This document shows positions 24,763 through 32,242 of a stretch of DNA of 33,454 bases, piece by piece. Source of the DNA: Gammaproteobacteria bacterium (GTDB lineage: Bacteria; Pseudomonadota; Gammaproteobacteria; SZUA-229); assembly GCA_013041745.1 (NCBI GenBank), contig JABDRN010000079.1:1-33454 (forward strand), in the 5' to 3' direction. The first letter of the stretch is position 1. Every line of letters begins with the position of its first letter. The translations under genes and the position numbers were made by a program. The notes under the pieces are model-generated. The model did no database searches, had not been told where the DNA came from, and saw only the letters and a list, made by a program, of their open reading frames with translations.

Positions 24763-25242
24763 TTAATGAAGCGCATTCATGTTTTCGACGCCGTTTTTAA
24801 GTTCCTCGCTTGTTGCATCACGCACATCGACGACAGTGATGTTGTAGCTGATGGTTTTGCCTGCAAACGGGTGATTGCCATCAACGGTCAGTTTTCCATC
24901 CTTGATCTCTGTAACGCGGAATATCTTACTCTCGCCGTGGTCATTCTGAAATTCGACTTCGGCTCCGATGGAGTGAAATTGCGGTGGTACATTGTCGATA
25001 TCATCTGAAAAAGTGAGCTCAGGCTGGTGCGAACCGAAACCTTCTTCCGGGCTGAGTGAGACATGAACCAGATCGCCCGCCTGGTGACCATCGAGGGCAT
25101 TCTCGATTTTCTCTATCACCTGGCTTTTCACGCCCTGAATGTACTGGATAGGCATGTCGATGCGCTCCAGGATGTTATCGTCTTCATCGGTTATGGTGTA
25201 GGTGAGAGATACAAATTTATTTTTGCTGATTTTATCTGACAT
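24763..25242 (-). CDS. FKBP-type peptidyl-prolyl isomerase, SlyD-like
   Basis: The 159-residue protein has the SlyD arrangement: a split FKBP domain with the chaperone IF insert. FKBP parts are visible at the N-terminus (FVSLTYTITDEDDNILE, MPIQYIQG and IENALDGHQAGD, then SPEEGFGSHQPELT). The insert lies at about 70-125 (QFHSIGAEVEFQNDHGESKI and VDGNHPFAGKTISYNITVVDV, the typical end). It assists protein folding in the cytoplasm. The His/Cys-rich metal-binding tail of E. coli SlyD is absent; the C-terminus is ENMNALH. It is divergently transcribed from the S24-like gene, with a 177-base shared region that holds a palindrome and a TATAAT box. Confidence 0.9.
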   Translation of the reverse strand: MSDKISKNKFVSLTYTITDEDDNILERIDMPIQYIQGVKSQVIEKIENALDGHQAGDLVHVSLSPEEGFGSHQPELTFSDDIDNVPPQFHSIGAEVEFQNDHGESKIFRVTEIKDGKLTVDGNHPFAGKTISYNITVVDVRDATSEELKNGVENMNALH

Positions 25243-25354
25243 GTGTTCGCTATTGTGCTGGGAATCAAAGCGCGTATTTTACACGCTTCTTGGATTGTTT
25301 GCAGACAGCTAAACGGGGGATATTATCTATATTTGCCTACATTATCTAAGTGCT

Positions 25355-25378
25355 CTGTCAGTGACAGCAAGGTATAAT
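25355..25378 (+). promoter_or_regulatory. Candidate promoter and operator upstream of the S24-like gene
   Basis: A perfect 13-base palindrome CTGTCAGTGACAG (25355-25367) ends five bases before a consensus -10 box TATAAT (25373-25378). The palindrome would cover the spacer between -35 and -10, a usual repressor position. The -35 region is weak. The gene starts 42 bases after the box with an AGGG-like ribosome site. Confidence 0.5.
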
Positions 25379-25419
25379 AAGATCATGGTTTCAAATGGTG
25401 TACTTTATAGGGTGATTTT

Positions 25420-25743
25420 ATGAATTCAGGTACCGGTTGCGCTGCCAGTGAACCGTTTGCATTGCGTGTTTTAGGTGACAGCATGTTGCCTGAGTTTGCC
25501 GAGGGTGCAATTATCATCATCGACCCTGCAGGGGCGATTCGAGATGGCTGTTATGTCATGGCAGAATATAACAATGAGTATATATTCAGGCAGTTGCGTA
25601 TCGTCGATGGTAAATACTACCTGCAGCCGTTAAATGATCTTTACGATACTGTTGAGATCAGTGGCCAGGAGATGATACAGGGTGTGATCACGCAGAAGGC
25701 AGGGAAGTACAGGAAGGATCATAAGCATTACGGTAAAGAGTGA
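25420..25743 (+). CDS. S24/S26A (LexA-like) domain protein without DNA-binding domain
   Basis: The 107-residue protein consists only of the S24 fold. LRVLGDSMLPEFAEGAIIII (about 15-34) carries the nucleophile Ser21 in the G-D-S-M motif that LexA, UmuD and phage repressors share. The segment NEYIFRQLRI then aligns with the LexA region that holds the catalytic Lys, but the expected position carries Arg57. There is no N-terminal helix-turn-helix, so it is not a repressor by itself, and the missing Lys makes autocleavage doubtful. It may be a protein-binding scaffold or an inactive member. It is divergent from slyD and followed by the repeat-rich region. Its promoter region has a palindrome. Confidence 0.82.
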   Translation: MNSGTGCAASEPFALRVLGDSMLPEFAEGAIIIIDPAGAIRDGCYVMAEYNNEYIFRQLRIVDGKYYLQPLNDLYDTVEISGQEMIQGVITQKAGKYRKDHKHYGKE

Positions 25744-25916
25744 TTGTTACTTTATTCCGATTTCTTGTTCTTTCTTTATTTAGCATTTAACGTAGATTTT
25801 TATCTGAGCATTGTGGTTCTCATCACGGGCGAGTTGCTCGTTCACGTTTTCGGTTTATTCTCTTTTTAACGCTGCTTAGGTACTTATATTCTACCCGTGA
25901 GTTTCGCCTTTTACGG

Positions 25917-25953
25917 CGAGGTACTCTTTTGCAACAGCCCAAAAGAGTACCCA
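25917..25953. repeat. 37-base inverted repeat, left copy
   Basis: This is identical to the reverse complement of 26441-26477. The unit is itself a hairpin, with GGTACTCTTTT pairing with AAAAGAGTACC around a short centre that contains GCAACAGCCC. Perfect identity across 37 bases over a 490-base distance suggests recent duplication, conversion or selection. Confidence 0.9.
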
Positions 25954-26440
25954 GAAAAGGCCGTCGCTACGCCGGGCGCCCCGTAAAAGGCACGGGGTTC
26001 CCATTGCTGTGCTGCCGGCATCATGCTGTGAAAAAACTCGCAAAGAACGCTCAGACAGTTTTCACAGAAAGCCCATGATACCGGCAGCACATCAATGGCT
26101 TGGCTAATGCGAGATAAAGTAATAAAAACAATAACCATAAACAGATAAGATACAAAGAAGTAGTACGGTGCTAAATACACACTCTGTTTTTTCTCTTGAC
26201 CTTCCATCCACCTTTGCAAGCCAGCGAAAGGGGATGGTTAGCATGGGCTTTCTGCGCCAGCCTGTCTGAGTGTTGTTTACGAGTTCTGGCGCAGCATGCT
26301 AACCATGCTCTTTCGATGGGCACCCCTGCTTCTCAAGGGGCGCAGCTGACGTGGAGGCCTTTTACAAAACACGTCCTGTGTTTTGCCCTTCGGGCCAGCC
26401 AAATAACGGCTGTTCAATTTTGCTCCTTGCAAAATTAGTC

Positions 26441-26477
26441 TGGGTACTCTTTTGGGCTGTTGCAAAAGAGTACCTCG
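26441..26477. repeat. 37-base inverted repeat, right copy
   Basis: This is the exact reverse complement of 25917-25953. It abuts and slightly overlaps the outer right arm that starts at 26474, whereas on the left the two arms are separated by about 80 bases. The element is therefore not fully symmetrical. Confidence 0.9.
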
Positions 26478-26714
26478 CCCGTGGTGCGAGAACCACAATG
26501 CTTAAATAAAAATCAGTGGTAAATATTATGAATAAATTAAGTACCAACGAAACTCACATCATTAATCACGTACCAAGGTAGTGTCAACCATGTACCTAAG
26601 CAGCGTCAAAAAAACAGTTGAAATATGGAGCGAGTACCTTACCCGCGGTGCGCAAACCAAATGCTCAAGCACCTGGTAGGAGAGATGGGAATAATAACAG
26701 GAGCAGGGGACTAG

Positions 26715-27188
26715 TTAATCTTCATCTGCCGGTTTATGCTGGTCAGGGAGGATCTTATTAGCAAAATACTTATCTGCGTCTTCCAGGTCAACCGGTTGTT
26801 CTTCGATATCCACCATAGGCAGTTCATAGTCGCTCCAGCCACGTAAACCAGTCTTTAGCGATATAACATTTTCATATCCCATCTGCTGCAATGTATAGGC
26901 TGCCAGTGTGGTGCGGTTGCCAGAGCGGCAGACCAGTAACACCGGTTTTTTTCTTGCTTTAACTAGTTCCGGTTCTGTTTCCTCGAAATCCCACTCACAG
27001 GCATTTTCCAGTATACCCCGCGGCACATGTAGTGAATCAGGGATGTGCATGGTGTCATACTCATGAGTTTCACGTATATCGACGATCAGTGTTTCCGGAT
27101 GCTCTTCGAGGTATTCTTCTGCATCCCAGGGCATCATCTCCTTTATTTTCGGAGCGATTTCAGCGGCGATCTGTGCAAATGTTTTCAT
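26715..27188 (-). CDS. Single-domain rhodanese-like sulfurtransferase
   Basis: The 157-residue protein has one rhodanese domain at about residues 15-120. The start of the domain, LIVDIRETHEYDTMHIPDSL (about 34-53), is typical, and the active loop is CRSGNRT with Cys87 as the persulfide carrier. A six-residue loop is the rhodanese length, rather than the longer Cdc25 type. There is no signal peptide, so it acts in the cytoplasm, where it could move sulfane sulfur. It is codirectional with the two-component genes upstream but separated by about 140 bases and a stem-loop, so it may have its own promoter. The acidic C-terminal tail (about 125-157) is outside the domain. Its position downstream of the dsr cluster fits a role in cytoplasmic sulfur trafficking, which is inference. 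Confidence 0.9.
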   Translation of the reverse strand: MKTFAQIAAEIAPKIKEMMPWDAEEYLEEHPETLIVDIRETHEYDTMHIPDSLHVPRGILENACEWDFEETEPELVKARKKPVLLVCRSGNRTTLAAYTLQQMGYENVISLKTGLRGWSDYELPMVDIEEQPVDLEDADKYFANKILPDQHKPADED

Positions 27189-27308
27189 CGTTTAATTTTA
27201 TATTTCTAGCAAATAAAAATGTAGTTTGTAACAGACAGATTCTACAAGTGTTGAAGTACAGAGATACAGTGGTTAATAGATAATTTAATCAGTAAAACGT
27301 ATTCTCGG

Positions 27309-27330
27309 TAATCTCTATGATGAGAGATTA
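27309..27330 (-). terminator. Stem-loop after the response regulator gene
   Basis: TAATCTCT (27309-27316) pairs with AGAGATTA (27323-27330) around six bases, directly after the response regulator stop on the minus strand. The stem is AT-rich and no U run follows, so it may be only a weak terminator or an mRNA end-protecting hairpin. Confidence 0.35.
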
Positions 27331-27981
27331 TTAGCTGTTTTCTTTTTTGCGCAGTCCATGTTCGACGGCCATCACAGCAGCCTCGACACGTGAATGTATA
27401 TTTAGCTTCCTGAGGATGGCTTTCACATGAAGTTTGACGGTGCCATCAGAGATCCCCAGATTTCGTGCGATTAGTTTATTGCTCTGGCCTTCGGCAAGCA
27501 GACATAAGATTTCTGTCTCACGAGGAGTGAGCTCAGAGAACGGGCCGTCATCGTCATCTATGGTGGTCTCACCCTGTACCATACGGGCCAGCACGTCGGT
27601 CAGGTCTGCTGCCACGACATTCTTACCATTTTCGATATCACGCAGTGCGCCGACAAGCTCTTCTGGCTCCATATCTTTCAACAGGTAGCCCTGGGCACCG
27701 GTTCGTAATGCTTTGATCAGGTCGCTCTCATCATTACTGGTGGTTAACATGACGACGGGTGTTGTCGGCAGCTCTTTGCGTAATACTGGTAGTGTGTCCA
27801 GGCCGCCCATGTTGGGCATGCGCAGGTCCAGCAGGATGATGTCTGGCTGTATCTGCTTGGCCAGTTCAATACCTTCTTTGCCATCCGCAGCTACACCGGC
27901 AACATCGATGCTTCGTTGTTCAAGCAGGCCTTTGAGGCCATCCCGGAAGAGTGCATGGTCATCAATGATTATTACGCGCAT
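27331..27981 (-). CDS. NarL/FixJ-family response regulator
   Basis: The 216-residue protein has a receiver domain (1-120) with acidic Asp7 and Asp8, phosphoacceptor Asp52 in LLDLRMP, the LTTSND switch segment and the conserved Lys in YLLKD near residue 105. A LuxR-type helix-turn-helix follows at about 147-205 (LTPRETEILCLLAEGQSNKL and ISDGTVKLHVKAILRKLNIH). It should bind DNA when phosphorylated by the kinase encoded 51 bases upstream. The gene is the last of a dsrN-dsrR-kinase-regulator run. This order suggests control linked to sulfur oxidation or to the respiratory state, but no target site was identified in the window. Confidence 0.93.
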   Translation of the reverse strand: MRVIIIDDHALFRDGLKGLLEQRSIDVAGVAADGKEGIELAKQIQPDIILLDLRMPNMGGLDTLPVLRKELPTTPVVMLTTSNDESDLIKALRTGAQGYLLKDMEPEELVGALRDIENGKNVVAADLTDVLARMVQGETTIDDDDGPFSELTPRETEILCLLAEGQSNKLIARNLGISDGTVKLHVKAILRKLNIHSRVEAAVMAVEHGLRKKENS

Positions 27982-28032
27982 ATGTATATTCAGTCTTTTA
28001 TATGAAATATTTATATTAGAATACTGAATTTA

Positions 28033-29178
28033 TCACGAATCAGTTGCAGTGTCCTTATAACTGAAACGGAGTTCAACCCGGGTACCTTCATCTGGCTCAC
28101 TCTCGATCTTGAGGCTGCCACCGAGATGTTTGGCCCTTTCTTTCATGATGGTCAGTCCGAGGTGGTCGCCTTCAGTGCTTTGTATCTTCTCCTGATCGAA
28201 GCCTTTGCCGTCATTTTCTATCAGGATACGGATATTGCCTTCATCATCATGGGTTAGCAGTACACGCACGATATAGGCATTGGCATGTTTCTTTATATTT
28301 GTCAGTGCTTCCTGAACGATGCGGTATGCGTTCAGTTCCACATTCGAAGGTAATGCCAGGGTCTGTTCTTCACACTGTAGCAGGATGTGTATGCCGGTTT
28401 CTTTGCGAAATTTTTCGACGGCACGCTTCACGGCAGGGACCAGACCCTGCTGTTCGATTGGCACCCTGCAGTGTGCGATCAGCTCGCGCAGGTCAGTCAT
28501 TGCTTCGTCTAGCGCATGTTCCACTGAATCGATGGTTTTGAAGGCCATGAAATCGCCCACTGGTTGCAGGCTCTGGTCCAGTATACGAACCTGAAAACGT
28601 ACAGATGCTAGAGATTGTGCCAGTGAGTCATGCAGTTCGTTGGCAATGATATTACGTTCATCTTTGATCAACTGCAGACGGTTCTTCTTCTCGTTATGTG
28701 TGCGTTCAAAGAACTCACCCAGGTGTGCTCCCAGTGACAGCAGCAGGTAGGCCATCTCTTCATTGATGTCTATCTCGTTGTCAACGAACAGGTTGATCAC
28801 GCCGAGGGTCCGGATCTTGAAACGCACTGGAATACACAGCTGTTTGGGCGGCAGGATGTCGATATTCAGCTCGTTCTGGCGTATCTGTATCTCATCGATG
28901 ACATCGGTCTCAAAACTGAAGAGGTGACCATCGATGGGCGCATGCTGGATGCTGTTGGCCTGTTCCTCTGTAATACCGAAATATGCGATAAGGTCCATCA
29001 GGCCCTCATCTGTTATCAGCTGAATGGATCCGGCTTTAGCATTGAAGTGCTGTTTTAACAGGACCAGAAAATCATGAAGCACCTGGTCTTTTTCATGGGC
29101 TGAACTTAATGCACTGGTTATCCGATAGAGCAGGGTAAGTGATGAAGGGCTCCATTCGAATGTTGATGTCTCAGCCAT
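28033..29178 (-). CDS. Soluble NarX/NreB-like histidine kinase with GAF domain
   Basis: The 381-residue kinase has no membrane segment. Residues about 25-160 form a GAF-type sensor domain (KQHFNAKAGSIQLIT to KQLCIPVRFKIRTLGVINLF). The HisKA_3 dimerisation helix follows, with ERNIIANELHDSLAQSL and phosphoacceptor His183. The ATPase domain has QEALTNIKKHA (289-299), ENDGKGF (321-327) and GLTIMKERAKHLGG (341-354). This is the architecture of cytoplasmic NarX/NreB-like sensors that pair with NarL-family regulators, and such a regulator is next. The Cys in the GAF domain is single, so an NreB-type iron-sulfur sensor is not supported; the signal is unknown. It begins 23 bases after dsrR, so it is probably cotranscribed. 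Confidence 0.9.
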   Translation of the reverse strand: MAETSTFEWSPSSLTLLYRITSALSSAHEKDQVLHDFLVLLKQHFNAKAGSIQLITDEGLMDLIAYFGITEEQANSIQHAPIDGHLFSFETDVIDEIQIRQNELNIDILPPKQLCIPVRFKIRTLGVINLFVDNEIDINEEMAYLLLSLGAHLGEFFERTHNEKKNRLQLIKDERNIIANELHDSLAQSLASVRFQVRILDQSLQPVGDFMAFKTIDSVEHALDEAMTDLRELIAHCRVPIEQQGLVPAVKRAVEKFRKETGIHILLQCEEQTLALPSNVELNAYRIVQEALTNIKKHANAYIVRVLLTHDDEGNIRILIENDGKGFDQEKIQSTEGDHLGLTIMKERAKHLGGSLKIESEPDEGTRVELRFSYKDTATDS

Positions 29179-29201
29179 AGGTGTCGATGGATCCTGGCCG
29201 G

Positions 29202-29513
29202 TTATTCAACTGGCGGTACGTAATTAGGATCGTTTGGATTAAGGAATATAAACTGAAATTTTTCCGGCTCAAGTTCGACGAAATCGATAGTCGTATCCTT
29301 CAATAATTCAGCACTGGAGGCAGATAATATGATCTCTATATCTTCAGTGGTGATGGTGACATCATCTTCTTTATTGTCATCAAATCCCATACCGTAATGG
29401 ATGCTGTTGTCCTCGTTGCGTGTTGCAGCGATACGCAGTGCCATACCTTCGGCCTTTCCCTGGTCCGCAGATAGTTTGATTTGTGCAGCTGCTGCTGGAG
29501 TTACTGTAATCAT
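29202..29513 (-). CDS. dsrR: DsrR, A-type carrier-like protein lacking cysteines
   Basis: The 103-residue protein has the IscA/HesB-like fold pattern: MITVTPAAAAQIKLSADQ, a LRIAATRNEDNSIHYGMGFD strand pair and an acidic C-terminus. It contains no cysteine at all, so it cannot bind the [Fe-S] cluster that A-type carriers do. This absence of Cys is the known feature of DsrR in Allochromatium vinosum, where it helps normal sulfur-globule oxidation. It starts five bases after the dsrN stop, in the same order as in the reference cluster. Its location in the cytoplasm is supported by the lack of a signal peptide. Confidence 0.88.
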   Translation of the reverse strand: MITVTPAAAAQIKLSADQGKAEGMALRIAATRNEDNSIHYGMGFDDNKEDDVTITTEDIEIILSASSAELLKDTTIDFVELEPEKFQFIFLNPNDPNYVPPVE

Positions 29514-29518
29514 AGTTT

Positions 29519-30922
29519 TTAAGTATTGTTACTGGTTAAGGTTTTGTGGTTTCTAGCAAAGTCTATAAACCGTTGTGCCCATGGGTTATTCCAGGTATTT
29601 CTCTGATGCGTGTAGTTTGCCAGCAGGTTTTTATACATATAACCATCAGACTGACCATTTATGCCCATGCCACGTTTAACTTCAAAGGCAAATTGTACAT
29701 CATTCCCAACTTTATTAAAGCGTGAATAATGAAACTCGTGTGCTTTGATGGTATGGCCTTCCTTCCAGGAAGCCGGCCTCGGCCAGAGGCTGTTCTCGGT
29801 TTCCTGTAACTGTACGTAGCCCCGGCCCTGTGGGCGCTTTTCCATGATGATATCGGCGTCGATGCAGCCGACCATCTCACGGCTATCGTCGTCCCACTGG
29901 ATGGAACGGGCGAGGTACATCAAGCCGCCACACTCTGCATAGGTGGGCAGACCATTGTCGATAGCTGTCTTGATGGCTGTACGCAACGTTATATTGGCTT
30001 CCAGCTCTTTCATATGGGTTTCGGGGAAACCGCCACCGATAAACAGGGCATCGATCTCTGGAAGGTGCGTCTGATGACAGGGATCTATCTCGATGATTTC
30101 AGCGCCTGCATCCTGCAGCGCCTCAATGTCGTCAGGATAATAAAAACCGAATGCGGAGCAGCGCACCAGGCCAAGTTTTATATCTTTTGCAGATGTTTTA
30201 TTCGGAACTTTCGGCGCTGAGGAAGCCTGTTTGAATTGCGCTGCGCTGTTCGCGATAGATAGCACGGCATCGAGGTCAACCTGTTCATTGACTGCTTCAG
30301 CCAACAGCTTGATCTTCTGTTCACAGAAAGGGTCTTCATGGCCAGGCACGAGCCCGAGATGACGTTCATCGATGTCAAAGCGCTTGTCGGTATGTATGGC
30401 ACCGACCACTTCGACGTCGGTATAATGCTCGATGACGTTGCGCAGTTTGCCTTCATGGCGTGAGCCACCAAGCTGATTGAGGATGACGCCCTTGATCGAT
30501 ACATTCTTATCAAAAGCCTGGTAACCGAGTATCAAGGGCGCAATGCCACGGGTCATACCGCGGGCATTCAATACCAGGATGACCGGTGTTTCTGTGAGCG
30601 TCGCCAGTGCCGCATTGCTGTTGCTGCCGTCCAGATCGAGTCCATCATACAGGCCTTTGTTGCCCTCTATCAGCATTATGTCAGCGTCTTCCGATTTGTT
30701 CTTCATCAACGACAGGATTTCATCGCGCTCCATAGTGTAGAAATCGAGGTTGTAACAGTTTCTGGCCGTAGCCTGCGACAGCCAGTAGGGGTCGATGTAA
30801 TCAGGTCCCTTCTTGAAGCTCTGTACTTCCAGTCCACGATTCTTTAATGCTGCACATATGCCTATGCTGACTGTGGTTTTGCCAGAGGATTTGTGGGCTG
30901 CTGATATAAATAGTCGTGACAT
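29519..30922 (-). CDS. dsrN: DsrN, cobyrinic acid a,c-diamide synthase-like protein (siroheme amidation)
   Basis: The 467-residue protein is of the CobB/CbiA family. It uses glutamine and ATP to amidate carboxyl groups. The N-terminal ATPase domain has SSGKTTVSIGICAAL (about 12-26) and KKGPDYIDPYWLSQAT. The C-terminal amidotransferase has DALFIGGGFPETHMKELEANI and YAECGGLMYLARSI with the nucleophilic Cys. In the dsr cluster it is proposed to make the siro(heme)amide of the sulfite reductase. Cobalamin synthesis is the other possibility, but the adjacent dsrR and dsrPOJ favour DsrN. No strong ribosome site precedes the ATG. A hairpin between dsrP and dsrN may let this gene be expressed at a different level. 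Confidence 0.92.
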   Translation of the reverse strand: MSRLFISAAHKSSGKTTVSIGICAALKNRGLEVQSFKKGPDYIDPYWLSQATARNCYNLDFYTMERDEILSLMKNKSEDADIMLIEGNKGLYDGLDLDGSNSNAALATLTETPVILVLNARGMTRGIAPLILGYQAFDKNVSIKGVILNQLGGSRHEGKLRNVIEHYTDVEVVGAIHTDKRFDIDERHLGLVPGHEDPFCEQKIKLLAEAVNEQVDLDAVLSIANSAAQFKQASSAPKVPNKTSAKDIKLGLVRCSAFGFYYPDDIEALQDAGAEIIEIDPCHQTHLPEIDALFIGGGFPETHMKELEANITLRTAIKTAIDNGLPTYAECGGLMYLARSIQWDDDSREMVGCIDADIIMEKRPQGRGYVQLQETENSLWPRPASWKEGHTIKAHEFHYSRFNKVGNDVQFAFEVKRGMGINGQSDGYMYKNLLANYTHQRNTWNNPWAQRFIDFARNHKTLTSNNT

Positions 30923-30968
30923 AGTTACAGGTTACAGGAGAAAGTAGGTAAAAAAAACTCATAACTAA

Positions 30969-31006
30969 AAAGGTCGCCCTCGTGTATAAACACAAGGGCG
31001 ACCTTT
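30969..31006 (-). terminator. Strong stem-loop between dsrP and dsrN
   Basis: Arms 30969-30984 and 30991-31006 pair over 16 positions with one C-A mismatch, around a 6-base loop, with AAAGGTCGCCC on the left. On the minus strand it follows the dsrP stop by about 18 bases and is followed by a short T run. It should end or reduce the dsr transcript before dsrN. Confidence 0.8.
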
Positions 31007-31023
31007 ATAGTTGATCTTATATT

Positions 31024-32229
31024 TTATTTGGCGTGCGGATCAACTACAGAGTCTGCTAATGAAGTAGGCAGGAAGCGCAGAACCTTAAGCGCAAAAGCAA
31101 CGATGAAGAGGGTCAGCGCCACGCCACCTAGACCTAACATTATCTCTGGCAGGCTAGGAGTATAGCTATTGACTACACCGTCATAGAACGAACTGCTAAC
31201 CTCGTAGCCTGGGAATATCTCCAGCGGATATGCCTGGCCAGCGATGAGGATAGTATATATCTTGGCCATACCGCCGATGATAACCAATGTGCAGATCAGG
31301 CCTAATGTCTTACGGCAATTCTTAACACCGGGGGCATAAATCAGTGCCAGTGGTATCAAACCACCAATGATGACTTCACCGACCCAGAATATAGCAGTAT
31401 ATACGCCACCTTCCATGAGCAGGAATTTTTCGACACCGTGGTGTTGTGTGGCGTAAAGATTGGTCAGGTGATAGACAGCAGTGAAGTATAGGACTGATGC
31501 GACAAAAACGCCGAGCAGGTTTCTCAGGCGGTTGATTACAGAGTCACCCAGCTCCATACCGGTCCATTTGTATGTTGCCATCAGTACCAGCAGGAAAATC
31601 GCCAGTCCGAAAGAGAATGACATGATGATAAACATCGGTGCCATCAGTGCTGCATCATAAGCCGAACGTGCTACCAGGAAGCCGAAGATAGAGCCGGTAC
31701 CAGTTGTCAGTATCAGGCGCCATACAAAAGCTGAAAAGCCGGCATACGGTTTAAATTTATATACGTTGTGATCCATCATGGTCCACAGGTATACACCGAC
31801 AAAGGCAAAAAAACCTGTGTACAGGATGATGTTCCATGCGAATATCGATTTGAAGTTGTAGTAGGTCATGGCAACGATCAGACGATCAGGACGGCCGAGA
31901 TCAAGCAGTAGTACGATCAGGCCACCGGTTAGCAGGGCGATTGCTAATAGTGCAGATAGCCTCGCCATAGGCTCATATATCTTCTTGCGAAAAACCGATG
32001 CGATGGAAGCGACATTTAATGCACCGGATGCAGCGACGATAAGAAAAATAGCGAACACATGCGGCGTACCCCAGACGATCTGGTTGGTCATGCCAGTTAC
32101 ATAATGGCCTTCATGCTCCATGTAAAACACGGAAACCAGGGCCAGCAACATGATAAAAGCCAGTCCGCCTAGTAAACCGAAATAGGCAAGACTTTTTCCT
32201 TCTAAAGAAGTGTATTCTATTTTGCTCAT
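31024..32229 (-). CDS. dsrP: DsrP, NrfD-family membrane subunit of DsrMKJOP
   Basis: The 401-residue protein is strongly hydrophobic, with about ten membrane segments, as expected for the NrfD/PsrC family. It is the quinone-reactive membrane subunit of the DsrMKJOP complex, which links cytoplasmic or periplasmic redox partners to the quinone pool during sulfur oxidation. NrfD-like segments include LDLGRPDRLIVAMTYYNFKS and ILYTGFFAFVGVYLW. No heme-binding motif is present. It starts 13 bases after the dsrO stop, so dsrJ, dsrO and dsrP form one unit. A strong hairpin follows the stop. Confidence 0.95.
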   Translation of the reverse strand: MSKIEYTSLEGKSLAYFGLLGGLAFIMLLALVSVFYMEHEGHYVTGMTNQIVWGTPHVFAIFLIVAASGALNVASIASVFRKKIYEPMARLSALLAIALLTGGLIVLLLDLGRPDRLIVAMTYYNFKSIFAWNIILYTGFFAFVGVYLWTMMDHNVYKFKPYAGFSAFVWRLILTTGTGSIFGFLVARSAYDAALMAPMFIIMSFSFGLAIFLLVLMATYKWTGMELGDSVINRLRNLLGVFVASVLYFTAVYHLTNLYATQHHGVEKFLLMEGGVYTAIFWVGEVIIGGLIPLALIYAPGVKNCRKTLGLICTLVIIGGMAKIYTILIAGQAYPLEIFPGYEVSSSFYDGVVNSYTPSLPEIMLGLGGVALTLFIVAFALKVLRFLPTSLADSVVDPHAK

Positions 32230-32242
32230 TATTACTCTCTAA

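Larger units (their letters stand above)
25795..26514. mobile_element. Candidate non-autonomous element bounded by about 40-base inverted repeats
   Basis: The left end (25795-25833) and right end (26474-26514) are imperfect inverted copies sharing the core GCATTGTGGTTCTC and the GGGCGAG end. The 720 bases between them carry a perfect inner inverted pair and hairpins but no transposase. A further diverged copy of the right end lies outside at 26632-26669. No clear target-site duplication was found at the borders, so the exact ends are uncertain. Confidence 0.45.
25744..26714. other. Gene-free, repeat- and hairpin-rich intergenic region
   Basis: These 971 bases between the S24-like gene and the rhodanese gene hold short open frames that lack ribosome sites and coding character and that run through the repeats. 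The region is built from nested inverted repeats and local hairpins. The outer arms are 25795-25833 with 26474-26514, and a diverged third copy is at 26632-26669. The inner arms are 25917-25953 with 26441-26477. Short arms also pair at 25869-25883 with 26592-26606 and at 25897-25906 with 26548-26557. Further internal hairpins lie at about 26009-26092 (GTGCTGCCGG with CCGGCAGCAC) and 26233-26310 (ATGGTTAGCATG and CTGCGCCAG with their complements). No transposase is present. It could be a non-autonomous or decayed mobile element. Confidence 0.75.

Noticed and set aside
25911-26219. 102-codon minus-strand frame and an 80-codon plus-strand frame (26196-26438) in the repeat region
   Set aside because: They include the inverted repeats and hairpins, lack ribosome sites, and the translations look like read-through of structured non-coding DNA.
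25795-26669. CRISPR array
   Set aside because: The repeats are inverted, of unequal length and unequally spaced; there are no regular direct repeats with unique spacers and no cas genes.
29519-30922. Cobalamin biosynthesis gene cbiA
   Set aside because: The enzyme family fits, but the gene lies between dsrP and dsrR with no other cobalamin gene near, so DsrN is the better call.
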